A stretch of DNA of 55,000 nucleotides from Bigelowiella natans CCMP2755 (GCA_000320545.1 ADNK01001802.1:1-55000), one strand, 5' to 3'. Shown: positions 12,493 through 25,830, counted from the stretch's first letter. Program-made: numbers and translations. Notes: a model not told the origin generated them from the sequence alone.

Positions 12493-13520
12493 ATGGTGGT
12501 GGTGTAGTAATAGCAGTGCAGCTCTTCAATACTGCTCACAGAGTAGTTATTGCTTTTTTTAATCTATTAATTTACTGTGATTCTTCATCATTTAATTCAT
12601 TATCTACTGCATAATTTCACAAAAATGATAAAATGTTGTTTTATTATTATTATTATCAATTAATAAGTAATAATACTTCCACGCCTCCAGAGCTCCTTCA
12701 AAGTCGTCAAGGTGTACCCCCAAACGTGATAGTGATGTGAAGAGTATTACGCACCCACCAGCATCTAATCGAGGAATTACCTGATGATGGTGATAATAAC
12801 ATAACACACATAATCACGACATAAAGGAGGAGGAGGAGGAGGAAGAGGATGGTCATATGGATGGTGCGTTTTGGTACACACAGCAGAGTACAACATCCAT
12901 GCGTGAGTCTCTCTTCCCTCTCTCTCTTTCCCCCTCTTCTTCCCTATTACAAGTTGTCCTCTGCCTCACATACGGCTCTTCCTTTCTCTCCCCTATCTAT
13001 TGTACTTATCGACTTTATTATCCCCCTCCTATTTGATATCTCATTCCTTTCTAGTTTGTTATGATTTATCGGTACTACTTACTACTACTACTGTTACAGT
13101 ACTAACCCTTGGCAATAAGGAAAGAATGATGTCAAAGTTATCATAATCGTCCTCTGAAAGAGTTTGGTCTCTGTGTTATTAAATGGTGTATTAGCAATGT
13201 ATCCATCATGATGACAAATAAATGTTATGATGATGGCAGTGCGGTAAAGTACTCTTCTGGATTGTAGTAACACTTCGTAGGAAAACACAACATTTACTTT
13301 GCTTAAAAAATAGGAATCTGATTTATATTGTTTCTAGGCTGTAGTCATTACTTGAGGCAGTTTGGAGCAATCTTTGAAATTGTATTGATGCATGTTGTCA
13401 CATCTGTAAAAATTATGATAATTGTATTGTTCATGCATGTTGTCACGTCTATAAAATTATGATGCATACATGCAGTAGAAGGTATTAATATTACTTGTCC
13501 TGTCAGGAATAGTATTACAA

Positions 13521-13563
<43 letters not shown>

Positions 13564-13761
13564 AGTAGTACAAGTAAATGGGTAGTGATAATAGTAGTAT
13601 ATATAAGATAGAAACAAAAGAGAGGCGGAGGAGGAGAATATGTGATATTACTACTATCACGGTGATCATCATGATTATCATACTGCTACTACTACTACTA
13701 CTACTCCTACTACTACTACTATAACGGTGATCATCCTGATTATCATACTGCTACTATACTT

Positions 13762-13799
<38 letters not shown>

Positions 13800-13803
13800 T
13801 CTT

Positions 13804-13836
<33 letters not shown>

Positions 13837-14099
13837 GCACCTCGTCCAGAAAGCATTTGCATATTTTGTGTTGCAATTCTTAGAGCTTCAGATGGTGTAG
13901 GGGCTTTGATAATTCTCTCACTAAGTCTTCTTTCTGGTAAAGAAACTTTCCTCTCGTAAAGAGCATTAAGTAGTTGAGGAGAGAGATCGTAATCTAATTC
14001 ATTCAAAGCCCAGAGTGCTGTCGACACCTATCATCATCATCATTATCATCATCATCATCATCAGCAGCAGCAGCAGGAGGAGGAAGAAGGAGCAGCACG

Positions 14100-14132
<33 letters not shown>

Positions 14133-14447
14133 ATATAAATTAGTGAATCGATCGATGATTACACGCAGTACTAATGCTACTAAATGAATAAATAAATAAA
14201 TGAATGACTTGATCTTTCTACCATTTGGTTTTTTTGGAGCTGTGAGATTGTAGAAGAAAGTTGATTCTCCAAAGCCTAAAATGATGACGATGATGATGAT
14301 GATAACATAGTAGTATAATCACACTATAACATGATCATTGAGGAGTCCATATATATATTGTATATATAACCTCCATAAGTTCCTCTTCAGGCTGGATTCT
14401 CCAATTTGCAAATGCCTAACAAGAGTTAAAAACCCAATTAAAATCAA

Positions 14448-14524
<77 letters not shown>

Positions 14525-14526
14525 TA

Positions 14527-14567
<41 letters not shown>

Positions 14568-14597
14568 TACCCAACATTACTCAACATATTTACTCAA

Positions 14598-14637
<40 letters not shown>

Positions 14638-14730
14638 ACATTTATAGTACCTGCCAGAAAGATATGACATCTTGTGCTTTAAATTGTTCCACAACCTGGT
14701 CAAATATGAAAATGTAACAAATATGTATAT

Positions 14731-14802
<72 letters not shown>

Positions 14803-15513
14803 TATATGTAAAATAAAACTCAAGACTTACTTACTACACACGAGCGAAGAAGGGTGAGGTATCGAGGGAGGGAGAGAAGTTAAATAAAAACATTCAAATG
14901 ACTAGAAATATTATATCAAGTGTTGCTGCTGTTTGTTTGTTGTTATGACTGTAGATCTCATATCAGCACCTACCTCCATTGCCTGGTTTTGTATTGAAAT
15001 CATGAACTGGTTTGCTAATATTAAGTATAAAATAATCATGAACTGGTTTGCTAATATTAAGTATAAAATAATCATGAACTGGTTTGCTAATATTAAGTAT
15101 AAAATAATCATGAACTGGTTTGCTAATCTCAAATGTAACTTATTCTCGTATTCAAATACACAATACTACTATGTATTATATGTTAGTTAGATCTCAGAGA
15201 AAGAGAAAGGAGAACTTTAACAACTCGATCCAACGAAATGACATCATCATAGACATTATTATTTTCCACTACAAGGTATAAACTTCAGCCTAGTGGAAGA
15301 ACGCATGATAGAGGAGACGCCCTTTCCATCCAGTCCTGTTTAAAACAAACAAACAATAACAACAACAACAACAACAACAACAATAAAAACAACGACGACA
15401 AAGTTTTCGCAAACAGTATTAAGTTGCCAAAGAATCGATGCTTACAATGATTTCTCTCTCTCTCTCTATTTCTCTCTCTCTCTCTTTCTCTCTTTACATA
15501 TATATCAATATAT

Positions 15514-15557
<44 letters not shown>

Positions 15558-16682
15558 TGCATAATAATGATGATTGTTGCATTTACAAGTAATGATTCTT
15601 GCTCGTTTTTCCGTGACCAGCGACAACTATCTTTTTTTCTTTCTTTCTTTCTTTCCCATTTTTTTATTTATTTACCAGGAACATATTATATATATAAATA
15701 TAAATATATATACTTCTTCTTTTCCATTTTTATTCATTTACCGGGAACTAGAAGAGTCAGTCTATCCCAGAGCGACTGCCAGCTAGCCTTCTCTTCACCA
15801 TTAAATTTACTAATTTTGTTATGTTGCATTTTTACATGTTCCTAGTCATACGTTAGAGCTTCCACGCCAGCATCATATCATCATCATTAACATAACAATA
15901 AACCCATAATTCATTATGTTAATTCTTCACCTAATACTTCCTTTATCAAGGTAAGCCATTTTGCTCAATACTGCCACAATGTGAATTTCGTTAAGGTCCT
16001 CCATCCTATCACACAATGAATAAATATATCAGAAGACAGATAATGGATGATAAAAGAATATTAAACAAACATAAAATACATCTTGAATATAAATAAGTAT
16101 ATATAATATCTATGCCAAGTTATTGGTCGAAGAACATTATCTTTAATTCACTATATAGACAACAAAAGAAAAAAAGGAATGTGATCGATCAAAAAAATAC
16201 ATAGTTTTCTCACCAAGTAAGATCGAAGTAACACAAAAATAATAATAATGTGTCACAACACACCAGGAACATATTCGTTTTATCATAAGCTGCTGCTTCA
16301 TAGTACAACCTTTCCTTTGCAAAAGCCATGAGCTCGGGAACTGTAGTTTGCTGCATGATTGATCGTGTTATCCATCGAGGGTATCCGTCACTGTCTTCGT
16401 CGTTATTAGGCGGGGCAGTTTGATCATGATATTGCCACTGCTGATGTTACAGCAATGGTATTAGAGAAGGGAATAAAAAGACATGGGATGATGATGATGG
16501 AAAATAGGAAAAGTCACTATAAGTAAGATGATTAAAGACAGCTATAAACATGAGAATATTTGAGAGGTAGCGTAGATATCTAGCACTTTCTATTAAAGCC
16601 TCACACTCACATAATAGCTAACAGGAATATGTATTTCAGGATTGTAATCATGAAGTGTGAGTTATTGACGGTCGGGATTCGG

Positions 16683-16742
<60 letters not shown>

Positions 16743-17191
16743 AAAAGGGGAGTGGTGCCGCAGAGGCAATACGTTGATAAAGAAGCAATGGTAATGATAA
16801 TACGGCATGACTTGAGTAGGGTACTTTCTACATCATCATACATGTACTAGTCAAAATAATCCTTACTTGATCCATGGAGAAACTCTCTATTTTACGAGGG
16901 GATCTTTTCCCTATACGTAAAAATAAGGTTAGTACAAAAAAGTCAATGTAGGTTGTGTTTCTTTCCATCCAGACCTGCTGCTTGGGATCTGAAGGGATAG
17001 TGGTTGGTTTTTCCAAAACTCCAGAATTCGACACATCGTTTAAGGGACGGAATTCTATGTCGACTTACTAAGTTTTTTGGCAATGTTGAGAGACTACTAC
17101 GTTGGAGAGGTACAGTAGAAATCATGAAAATGAATCCGGAGAACAGAAGGAGAGGCATCATAGCCCGAAGCCCGGAGAGAAAGGCTGCCAT
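9363..17191 (-). CDS. OPR/FASTK-like helical-repeat RNA-binding protein, predicted plastid-targeted
   Basis: Exons in coding order include 16975-17191, 16867-16910, 16264-16440, about 15950-16010, about 15280-15330, 14974-15014, 14651-14695, 14371-14415, 14222-14275, about 13840-14027, 13352-13403, 13107-13153, 12677-12780, 12274-12368, 11934-11998, 11031-11392, about 10650-10713, 10121-10192, 9676-9751 and 9363-9503. Repeats carry the Leu-Trp-Ala signature of octotricopeptide/FASTK-type proteins: VSRILWAFAKDG, ISKTLWAYALLK, VSTALWALNELDY, LLSWSIAKLRYAPDT and IHIVAVLSKMAYLD. Such proteins bind organellar RNA and guide its processing or translation. The start MAAFLSGLRAMMPLLLFSG is hydrophobic and is followed by an S/R/K-rich stretch, like a bipartite complex-plastid leader. 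A Ser/Ala-rich acidic linker lies in exon 11031. The C-terminus has a poly-Ser run coded by a TCA microsatellite. No RAP domain was seen. It is head-to-head with uL3. Some exon edges are approximate. Confidence 0.75.
10931..10993 (+). repeat. (GAG)n microsatellite in an intron
   Basis: A GAGGAGGATGAGG-type trinucleotide run lies just downstream (coding sense) of the large OPR exon 11031-11392. On the minus strand it reads as (TCC/CTC)n. It generates a spurious poly-Ser/Leu tail on the open frame. Confidence 0.85.
11436..11550 (-). repeat. About 57-bp tandem duplication in an OPR-gene intron
   Basis: Two near-identical direct copies containing GAGATGACGTTAGTG, AGATAAACAACAAAACTG and TGGCTTATTATTAAATTTTA lie just upstream, in coding sense, of exon 11031-11392. 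The copies do not include the acceptor itself. Confidence 0.85.
11619..11660. repeat. (TA)n microsatellite
   Basis: A pure AT/TA dinucleotide run in an OPR-gene intron, with related runs at 12001-12047, 14479-14521, 14600-14632, 14733-14767, 15508-15552 and 16685-16737. Confidence 0.95.
13382..13470 (-). repeat. 45-bp duplication across a 3' splice site (OPR gene)
   Basis: On the coding strand both copies contain AG followed by A(T/C)GTGACAACATGCAT. Exon edges fall at 13403 (inner) and 13448 (outer). The 45-bp offset keeps the frame with no stop, so an alternative acceptor would add 15 residues (a second DVTTC motif). Confidence 0.85.
14450..14795. repeat. Dinucleotide microsatellite cluster: (CA)n, (TA)n, (GT)n, (GA)n
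   Basis: Two adjoining OPR-gene introns contain (CA)n at 14454-14481, (TA)n, (GT)n at 14530-14564, (TA)n at 14600-14632, then exon 14651-14695, then (TA)n and (GA)n at 14767-14798. The small exon stands as a unique island among low-complexity DNA. Confidence 0.95.
14998..15127 (-). repeat. 36-bp x4 tandem repeat across a 3' splice site (OPR gene)
   Basis: CATGAACTGG starts at 15001, 15037, 15073 and 15109, an exact 36-bp period. On the coding strand every unit carries TTAG followed by CAAACCAGTTCATGATT, that is, acceptor plus exon start. Potential exon edges are 15014, 15050, 15086 and 15122. All four share one frame with no stop, so each extra unit would add 12 residues (ANQFMIILYLIL). Confidence 0.9.
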
Positions 17192-17925
17192 GACTCCTTC
17201 TCGGTAGTAGTTGGATTCCTGTACATTTAATATATAACATACGACAAGCATAATGTGTTGTCGCAGGTAATTATATACTTGGTTTTAACATCTTTGTAAC
17301 AAAATCAGGATTTTGTAAAATACGACATCAATGAAGGTAAGACGTAATGTAAAAACTACGTACAATTCTTATCGGAACTTAAACTTGCTTGTCATGAAAG
17401 GTCGGCCCGAAATTTTATTCGAATATCCCCAGTCGTCGACCGGCTCATTAAAAAAGTACGTCAACAGACCGATATAGATACGACATTTGCACGTAATACA
17501 TATAAATATAGTGCATTTTGCATGAATTACATAATTTTAATCGAGAAATCTTCGAAATACATAAATTAATTGCTCACAGAGTTACGCGAAGAATCTTACG
17601 TATTACTGTCACGGCAAAAATGGAGTCAAGGTACTTGAGAGCCTCAGCATAATTGTGTGGCTCAGGCACAAAAAATGAGGAAGATAGAAGGGAAAAACAA
17701 GTTCTCAAATTTATTTCGATTTTTCTTGCATACGGGGTCGTCTGGGCCCGTGCAAGGAAGGCGCGGGTCCTGAGTTTGATGAGCATAGAATGTCACACAA
17801 GACACCATTGAATGCGAACTTGAATTGTTTTTCCATTCGAATGACACTTTATTGATTCGAATTTTACCACTACATATCAATTTTTAAGAAGTCTGAGTCC
17901 AATTTCTGTTTCCTCACCAACCAGT
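17192..17925. promoter_or_regulatory. Divergent intergenic region between two plastid-protein genes
   Basis: About 730 bp between the start of the OPR-like gene (-) and the start of uL3 (+). It has no long microsatellite. A 70-codon minus frame (17574-17786) is present but unsupported. A shared bidirectional promoter for two plastid-expression proteins is plausible. No core-promoter motif could be assigned. Confidence 0.45.
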
Positions 17926-19553
17926 ATGGAAGAGGTGGCTATTCTTCCCAACCGAAGAAGGGAAATGTTCCAGTCAAGTCGCTTAGTAGCTCTTGGCCTA
18001 TGTGCAGCCCTTGTCCTTGTAGGAGGTTCGGCAATTCAACTTAAATATCCCTCTGTAAAAATAAGATTGATTAATATAATGAGACTGGATGTATAATTGA
18101 GAGGAGAGTAGACGTGGCTCTAGTAATGAATCACACAGTTAAGAGATTGAGATGAATACCACACCATACACATAATACGCTTCTTTTAACACGGATCCAT
18201 ACATACAGGATCAATTATTTTGAGCGGTTTATCGCCAAATCTTTCCTCTCCCATGGCTGCTGCTGCTCGTGCTTCGTCCTCTGCTCTGGTGAGTGCGTGA
18301 GAAAGCAGTAATGGATCGTAAAATATACACCATTGGCCATTTCTTCGTAGTGTCATCAAGTCTCAAACTACATCCAACTTTATTAGTTGATGTCAAAAAT
18401 ATCATCAATTATCATGTATTAATGTCGTGTGATTATCGTATTACGTCTTTAAAAGAAGTAGTCATCATGTGTCACGATGCTTGCTTCTGTCGTCACCTTG
18501 ATTTTCATTCACGTTGCTGTTGTTTGCTTTGCTGTTGTCCTCTTTTTTTTTGTGAAGGTTGCACTCCCTGGTGGTCGCATGATCGAAGTTCCACACATGA
18601 CTAAGGACTACCGCGATGTTAAAGTGTGCTCTCGTCAGCGCAAATGGGAAATTCGCGAGCATATGCGTGATCCTATTAAGATGGGTCTTATGGGCACAAA
18701 AGCTGGTATGACAACATACTACGATGATGAGGGAATCGCTCATCCTGTAACTGTTATCGCTCTTGAGGCAGGGAATGTCGTAACACAAGTCAAGGTAATG
18801 AATAGAAAAAATCCAAAAAAACAGGGGGAGAGGGGGTAGTAGCGTTGTTACTTTCTCCCACCGGAACGACACTCACTCCTTCCTAGTCCACGTCCACATA
18901 TTGTTAATCTATTTTTGGCAGTAGGATCGATCGATAATTTTCTCTATCCCAACACCAGCTGCATCTTTTAAACTGTAGCACCATCCATTGTAAAAATAAC
19001 ATACACATTATTATATATACAGACGAAGGAGACAGACGGATATGATGCTGTTCAGCTGGCATATAAGGAAACACGAGACCGCACCATTCCTTGGCCTGAA
19101 CGACAGCACCTTCGCAAACACGGCAACGTCAAGGCTATGAAGCATCTCAAGGAATTCAAGATTGCAGATGTATCTGAATTTACCCCTGGTCAGCAGCTGA
19201 AAGCTGAGGAGCTCTTTGAAGTTGGAGACCTTGTTGATGTTTCTGGTACTTCTTCCGGTAAGGGATTTCAAGGTAGCATCAGACGATGGGGCATGAAGCG
19301 AGGGCCTATGTCGCACGGTTCTAAGTCACACAGACAGCATGGTTCTATTGGTTGCTCTGCTACTCCTTCACGTGTCTATAAGGGACTTAAGATGGCAGGT
19401 AGAATGGGGAACGAGCGCAAGACTGTGAAGAAATTGCCTGTGATGATGGTCAATGATGAAGAAAAATACATTGTCGTACGTGGAAGCGTGCCTGGAAAGA
19501 AGGGCACAATCGTAGAGCTCCGTCCTACAAAGATAGTGGGCAAGCACTGCTAA
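17926..19553 (+). CDS. rpl3: Plastid-type ribosomal protein uL3 with bipartite leader
   Basis: Large-subunit ribosomal protein that helps form the peptidyl-transferase centre. Exons are 17926-18025, 18209-18288, 18558-18794 and 19023-19553. The last two encode the full bacterial-type uL3: [86 protein letters not shown] and the C-terminal TKIVGKHC. Wording such as [17 protein letters not shown] and [10 protein letters not shown] is closest to land-plant plastid L3. The leader reads [20 protein letters not shown] (from Met 14, base 17965), then a Ser/Ala/Arg-rich stretch including [10 protein letters not shown], as expected for signal plus transit peptide. For exon 1 the strong-looking donor GTAAAA at 18055 is out of phase; the in-phase donor is GTTCGG at 18026. 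An internal start at 18253 is an alternative. Confidence 0.92.
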
Positions 19554-21314
19554 TAAAGAGCGGCAAAAGGATGATGCATCGATCTGATGAACTGTGCATG
19601 TGTATTGATATGTAAATGGTGACAAATATAAAGTCATACACAAGAACTAATCGATCTCTGCTGTACAATACCGAAAAGATACTACGCTTCTTGCATGCTT
19701 TCATTTTTGGTGTACATTGTTAATGTGTGCATGCGCTTTGCAACCCACTAGCACAGCAGCTGTTCATTGTTGCCCCATAAATAACCTCAATAGCAGTTGA
19801 TGCTATATATGACAAAATGGACCACTTAATTATCATTGGTCGAACAATCATTGCTCAGCAGGGACAAGTGATCTATCTTAAATCATTGAGCGAGGTACAT
19901 TATTGTTTTGACCTAGCAGGTGATAACAAACACGCAAAACTCTAGCTAAAATCATATTCCTTGCTAGCCTCATAAATGTCTATCTTGCTTGTTTGCTCTT
20001 AAGTGCATGCATCTCGAGCATGCTGCTGCCACGAATGCGTGCGCACCTGCTATGGCCTTTTCTATCTATAGTGTTCAAAACTGCATAGTGGTTGATCACA
20101 CCACTAGACCAGTTCTGCTAAGAGCCTCTAGCTAGCTAGCAGGCCTGGCAGCGTCGTTCTGTTATTCAGTCATCATATCTGGTCATAATCGAATAACACA
20201 ATTATAATTAGCATTCGATCCTTGCGCAGAGTGTCATAATAACTAGATTACGCTAGCTGATCATGAAATCATAAAATGCGCTGTGGCAAAAACTTAATTC
20301 CGCACCTTTTTTGCATGCTAATATGTGCGTTTCCGACGAGCGGAAAAACTATGTTTGATTGATAGCTTGGTAACCTTATTGTCACGCAAGAACTGGTGTC
20401 ATAGTACGTCGATCCAGTACGTGGTTGCACATTTTTCTGCATGCATGCGTACGTATATACGTTGGATATTTAATTTTTTTCAAAACGCAAGCAGCAGATG
20501 CAATTTTGAACATGCTAATTGTGTTAAGTTTATTGGTGAAAAATGACGAGATGTGTACATGTCACAGTTGTACGTGCGTTAATTGAATGCATGCATGATG
20601 AAGGCATTATATTGCATTTGCAAATTGTGCGCATTTGCCTGCACAAAATGAAATTGAACTAATAAGAGAGGTGCGAAATGCTAAATCATGCATGCATGCA
20701 CCACATCCATTTCCCTGCAAGTCCCGTCATTGAAATTTAAAAATTGTTGCTCTAGTTTGCAATGATCACTTCGTCGATTTTGTTTGAAGCACTGGGTGCA
20801 ATTGCATGATAAAAGCTTGAACACTACTTCAGCGTGGGCCTGCAGGATGCAAGCTCAAATACACATAGAACGGTTCAGCCATCTTTTTGGCATGTATGCA
20901 TGGCGTGGGCTTCATACATGCGTGCGTGGGTGTATCCACAGAATGGACTTGCAATGATTCAACTTCCAGCGTAGGCGCAACATGCGTACGATACCTACAT
21001 GCATGCCAATGTAACTGCATGATTCAGTAGCACCAGCGAATGTATATAATTGATAGTTAGATGGCAACAATTTTCTTAAATAAATTATGAATCGCATATC
21101 ATTTGAGAATGTGAAGCTATCAAAGTTTCATTGCAGTGTGCTACATGCCTTGAATAAAAGTCCCGTCCTAAATAATAAGTAATTATACATTCATGGCTAC
21201 ATGTAACTTCTATTGATTTCAGAATAAATGATTTGATCGTCAAATATAAATTTAAATTACATTTGTATTTTTTCTACATTGAAAAAGATACTGTCGCCCT
21301 ATTATTTTATCATT
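19554..21314. other. Convergent spacer 2, atypical composition
   Basis: Lies between the 3' ends of uL3 (+) and the ATP-grasp gene (-). It is unlike introns: no microsatellites, and many TGCATGCA (20680-20700), GCTAGCTAGC (20131), GCATGCGTACG and GTGCGTGC words. No exon was detected. After about 21150 the sequence returns to AT-rich. Confidence 0.6.
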
Positions 21315-22905
21315 CTACACACTGTACATACTAAAAAACGTACCTCTCCACCATTTATGAGAGTCTACACCTGGATCCACGATTCTGTATTTCTTAAGCT
21401 TATGGCCTAACGCCCACTAAATGCAGAAAGTACACATATCTATATTTATTAGTAGTTCAAATCTGCAAAAAAGATATAAATAGTATTACCAATTCTGCCA
21501 TATGGGGAAAGTGCCAGCGATATTCTGCCCCAGAGCTTTTAAAATAAAGACCAATATTGTTTAAAATATCTACCAGATGCGTACTTTTTATTACCTTAAT
21601 GAATCTTCGTTTATTACGCTTGCCATTGGATTACCCTTAAATTTGAATAAAAATATTGCAGATTTCCATTCAGAATTATTTGCTATCTATATCGTTATTA
21701 TTTTTGGGAAATAAATAAATCGGTTAGTGTCATTTGGTTTGTGTTCAATCACCTTCAAAACAAAAACATCTATTCGAATTGCATCTATTCCCATCAAACG
21801 GGCTGCCGATTCAGCCATAAACCAAACCCTGATTGTCATACAATAACTCTGTAAAGTATCATACATAATATAAATAATTTTTGTTATCGTTATGACCTGG
21901 GTAAGTGTCCTTCATCAACAATCCAACGATAACAGTCATCAGGAGTCCCCTAAAATATAAATTTAATGAATTTTGTGTACTTGTATCTAGAGTTATAATA
22001 CTAGGTTGCTGAACAATTGATTTTAATAACTGACCTCTTTATTCTACAATATTTATTTTTTCAAATAGCTACATAAGTAAAAAAATATGAAGATATAATT
22101 TAGTCGGACCTTGTGTAAGATATTCTGGCTTAGACTTCCAGTATACTTCATCACACTACCGTCCCGGAGTATTAAAGAATCCCCACTACATTAAATAACA
22201 CAAATCATTTATTAAAACAAAAACTTATACAACTATATGTTTCTCTAATGTTACGCAAAGAAAACAACAAAAAAAATTCTTTTTAAGAATCAACCCGCAT
22301 TTTCCAGTGCTAACAAATGCTAAATAAGCCCTTCCCCAGATGACCTCAACCTTTTAAAAAAATCATAATGACAACAATTATAATCTACTCGAATTACAGA
22401 CTGTTTATTATCTAAAATGATATTATGAAATTGAACATGTTACATTTATATTTATTAATTTTGGTCTTTATCATCGGACGAACAGACACCATTTAAGGAT
22501 ATTGAAAACAAAAAAGTTTCCAAATTTATTTTCAGGAGCAATACTACTTTTATTTCTTCAGGGTATTCTTGCCTGCCAATCTAAAATGATAATAAGCACC
22601 AAGATCATTTTTCTATGAGCTTCAGATACATAGATAATGAAGAGTTAATTTCATATTTCCAGTGCATAATTCTTTGTACCAAGTACCTTCCACGGTTTCT
22701 GTACCATGAATCCAGGATTAATTCTATATGAATAAAATATATTACGTTATCTTTTGCACAAAAGACTAGAATCGTGCTAATTATTGAATCATATTTATAT
22801 CTCATTGCAAGATATCACCTTGAGCAAAGTACATTGAATGATTCAGCCCATACTCTTTCCCAGTCGTTGGAACGATATCTTCATATTCATCACAGACACA
22901 CACAT

Positions 22906-22958
<53 letters not shown>

Positions 22959-23412
22959 GCGTGTTAGTTAGGTGCGTATATGACACTTCTGTATTTATTG
23001 TCTATATACACGGATACATTCATCTTTTTAGATAGTACCTCCACATACGTTGCGCCCAATCAACAATTGCAACCCAGCTGCATAAAATTAAGATATTTAG
23101 GTCATCTAAACAATTTTAGGGATTTACCAAAAAAACACAAATAATAGCTGTAATCATGAACAACTAGTGGATTAAATAATTGCTTACGCACCTGGATTCT
23201 GTTGTCACATCTGATATATTATGAATTTTTCGCACACTCTTTGCTGCTCCTATTATTAAATATTTATGCTCATACCATAACTCAACATACATGTTTAACG
23301 ACAAAAACAACAGAGAAACTTAAAAAAATTTCTTGAAATAAAACTAATGAAGAATATCCCTTCAAAATTAATTGGGACCGATGATCCTGTGTGTGTGAGT
23401 GTGTGTGTGTGT

Positions 23413-23460
<48 letters not shown>

Positions 23461-23799
23461 AGATTATATTTACCTGTTGTTATATGGCAGGATTTTATGT
23501 ACAGGGGAAATTCTTTTTGTTTCCTACTCGCACGCAAATAAAAAATTATAATTAACAAGATTTAATATCAAAGAAGGTATCATTCTGATTTATGGATTTT
23601 AATTTTAAATTATAATAACAAGAATTTTATGATGAAAATGTTCTTTTCTATATATATAAATAGTATACTTTTAATTACTTTATTAATTCCCTCATTTGGG
23701 AAGTAATGCCTTTTAATGTCATTGATGAAGATGAAAATGTTGAATTGGAATCTTTCCTGTGAGTTTGTATTAAAGCAATTATGCAGACAAACATAATTA

Positions 23800-23838
<39 letters not shown>

Positions 23839-24199
23839 ACACAAGCATACGATCTTCAAAAATTATTTTTATAAAACATAAAAATTCAATTTAGACTTTC
23901 AACGAAAAAAATTAAAGCAATGGCAATTCTACAACAATTTCTATCTGGAAGATTCAATCAATTAAATATAAGTGAGTGTGTGTGTACTATTAGACCCAAT
24001 TTCTTTCGTAATTTTCTGCACTCTTTCACCAGGACGATAAATCTTCAGCCAATCAACATGTGGCAGTCCATTATTTTTCAAAAATTTGAACATTTCACAC
24101 CTTAAATTATAATAAATACTATTTATCAATAACTGTCATCTACAAAGAAATCTCTTTGCAAGATATCTCATATACATTAAAAATCTATGTACATATATA

Positions 24200-24241
<42 letters not shown>

Positions 24242-25117
24242 TCACATGGTAATGATATATAAATGATTAAGCATTCATACTTACACATCACGCCTCACTA
24301 TCTAGATACATGTAATATGCACATATAAGTATTAACATATTGTGCACACTTTAGTTACTATCACCCTGGATGCGCAAAAACCAGATCATGAGAGATTAGT
24401 AGATATGAAAATTTTATTCGTAGAAACTATCATATCAAGAGACTTTTGTAATTATTTCAAATGTTTCTAAAATCACTACTTGTCTTTCTCAATCTTATAG
24501 TCCTCCCAGCCATGTTTCTCTAGATTCTCTAACAGCATTTCACCTGAACACAAAAGGTTTGACAAGGGGCAGTAAACCAACGTAACAGTCAGAACTAATA
24601 AATGAATGATACAGTTTCTTACATCAATGCTTCGGGTTGCAAACTCATGCATGATTTTAGCTGTGCATTCTAAAAACGAAACAAAATATCAAAACAATTT
24701 TTGTTTTTCCATCTTCCTCCTTTGTCTTTCTTGTCTGATCCATGTATACTACAAATAACAACTGTTCATCTATTAATCTTAAAACATATGATATTATTGC
24801 TTAACTACATGCTAGTGGTAGTTACGATATAATATATATTATATATACATATACATGTATATATAAACATTCATTCCTTCTGCATTGGATACTCATAACA
24901 CATTAAAGAACTAACCCCTTGCTTTTATCATGTCGTGAAAAGAAATCCGTGATAATTCCGGGAGTTTTATTGTAGAAAAATGAGCATGCAACGGATATCT
25001 GATTTCATGAAAGATCATTTAAATGATTAATTAACGTAGGAATGAGGATCATCGATGACGGACAACAACGCTGTTACGCAAAAATAAATGATGATGATAA
25101 ATGACAAATGATAAATA

Positions 25118-25170
<53 letters not shown>

Positions 25171-25795
25171 TTAAGACTTTTGTCCTTGTGTATTATTCTC
25201 TTTTTGATCAATTTAAGACAATATCAGCAAGTCAGCGATTAATTGATTAACAAATGGAAAGTAAGTAAGTAGCTATGATAGATATAGGTAGAATGTTGCA
25301 GTAAGAGTAGTACCCGTCCATACTGTGTAATACAAATGGCTTCTGCTCCTCATAATATCTATTGATGTTTGATACAATGATGGTGATTATGATGATGATA
25401 ATGATGATGATGATTATATTACAAATATGGGTATATTTTCATCCATCAGGAAATTCTTGCTTGTTGCCAGATAGTATTACTATGTATTTCCTAACATATT
25501 AGAATTCCCCGTTTCATTTGTCAAGATGAATTGAGAAATACTGCGTCGTGTTATTAATATTGTATGACCAACCTCTTTGCGTGATCGAAGTCATCCTTAC
25601 TTGCTAGAGAGTTGTTGGATTTGTAACAAAGGAGGAGGAGAGGGAGGCAATGATGGGTTGTAATAATATTAACGTATATATATAAATAAATATATATATA
25701 TATATATATATATTGTCACACCCATATAATATTACCACGACTAACTACCACACTGCGCGAAGTCTTCCTTGGTAACACAGTTGCTGGATTTACTC

Positions 25796-25830
<35 letters not shown>

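Noticed and set aside
17574-17786. 70-codon minus-strand frame between the OPR-like gene and uL3
   Set aside because: The end (EPHNYAEALKYLDSIFAV) looks protein-like, but there is no matching exon, and it sits in the divergent promoter region. It could be an upstream exon; unsupported.
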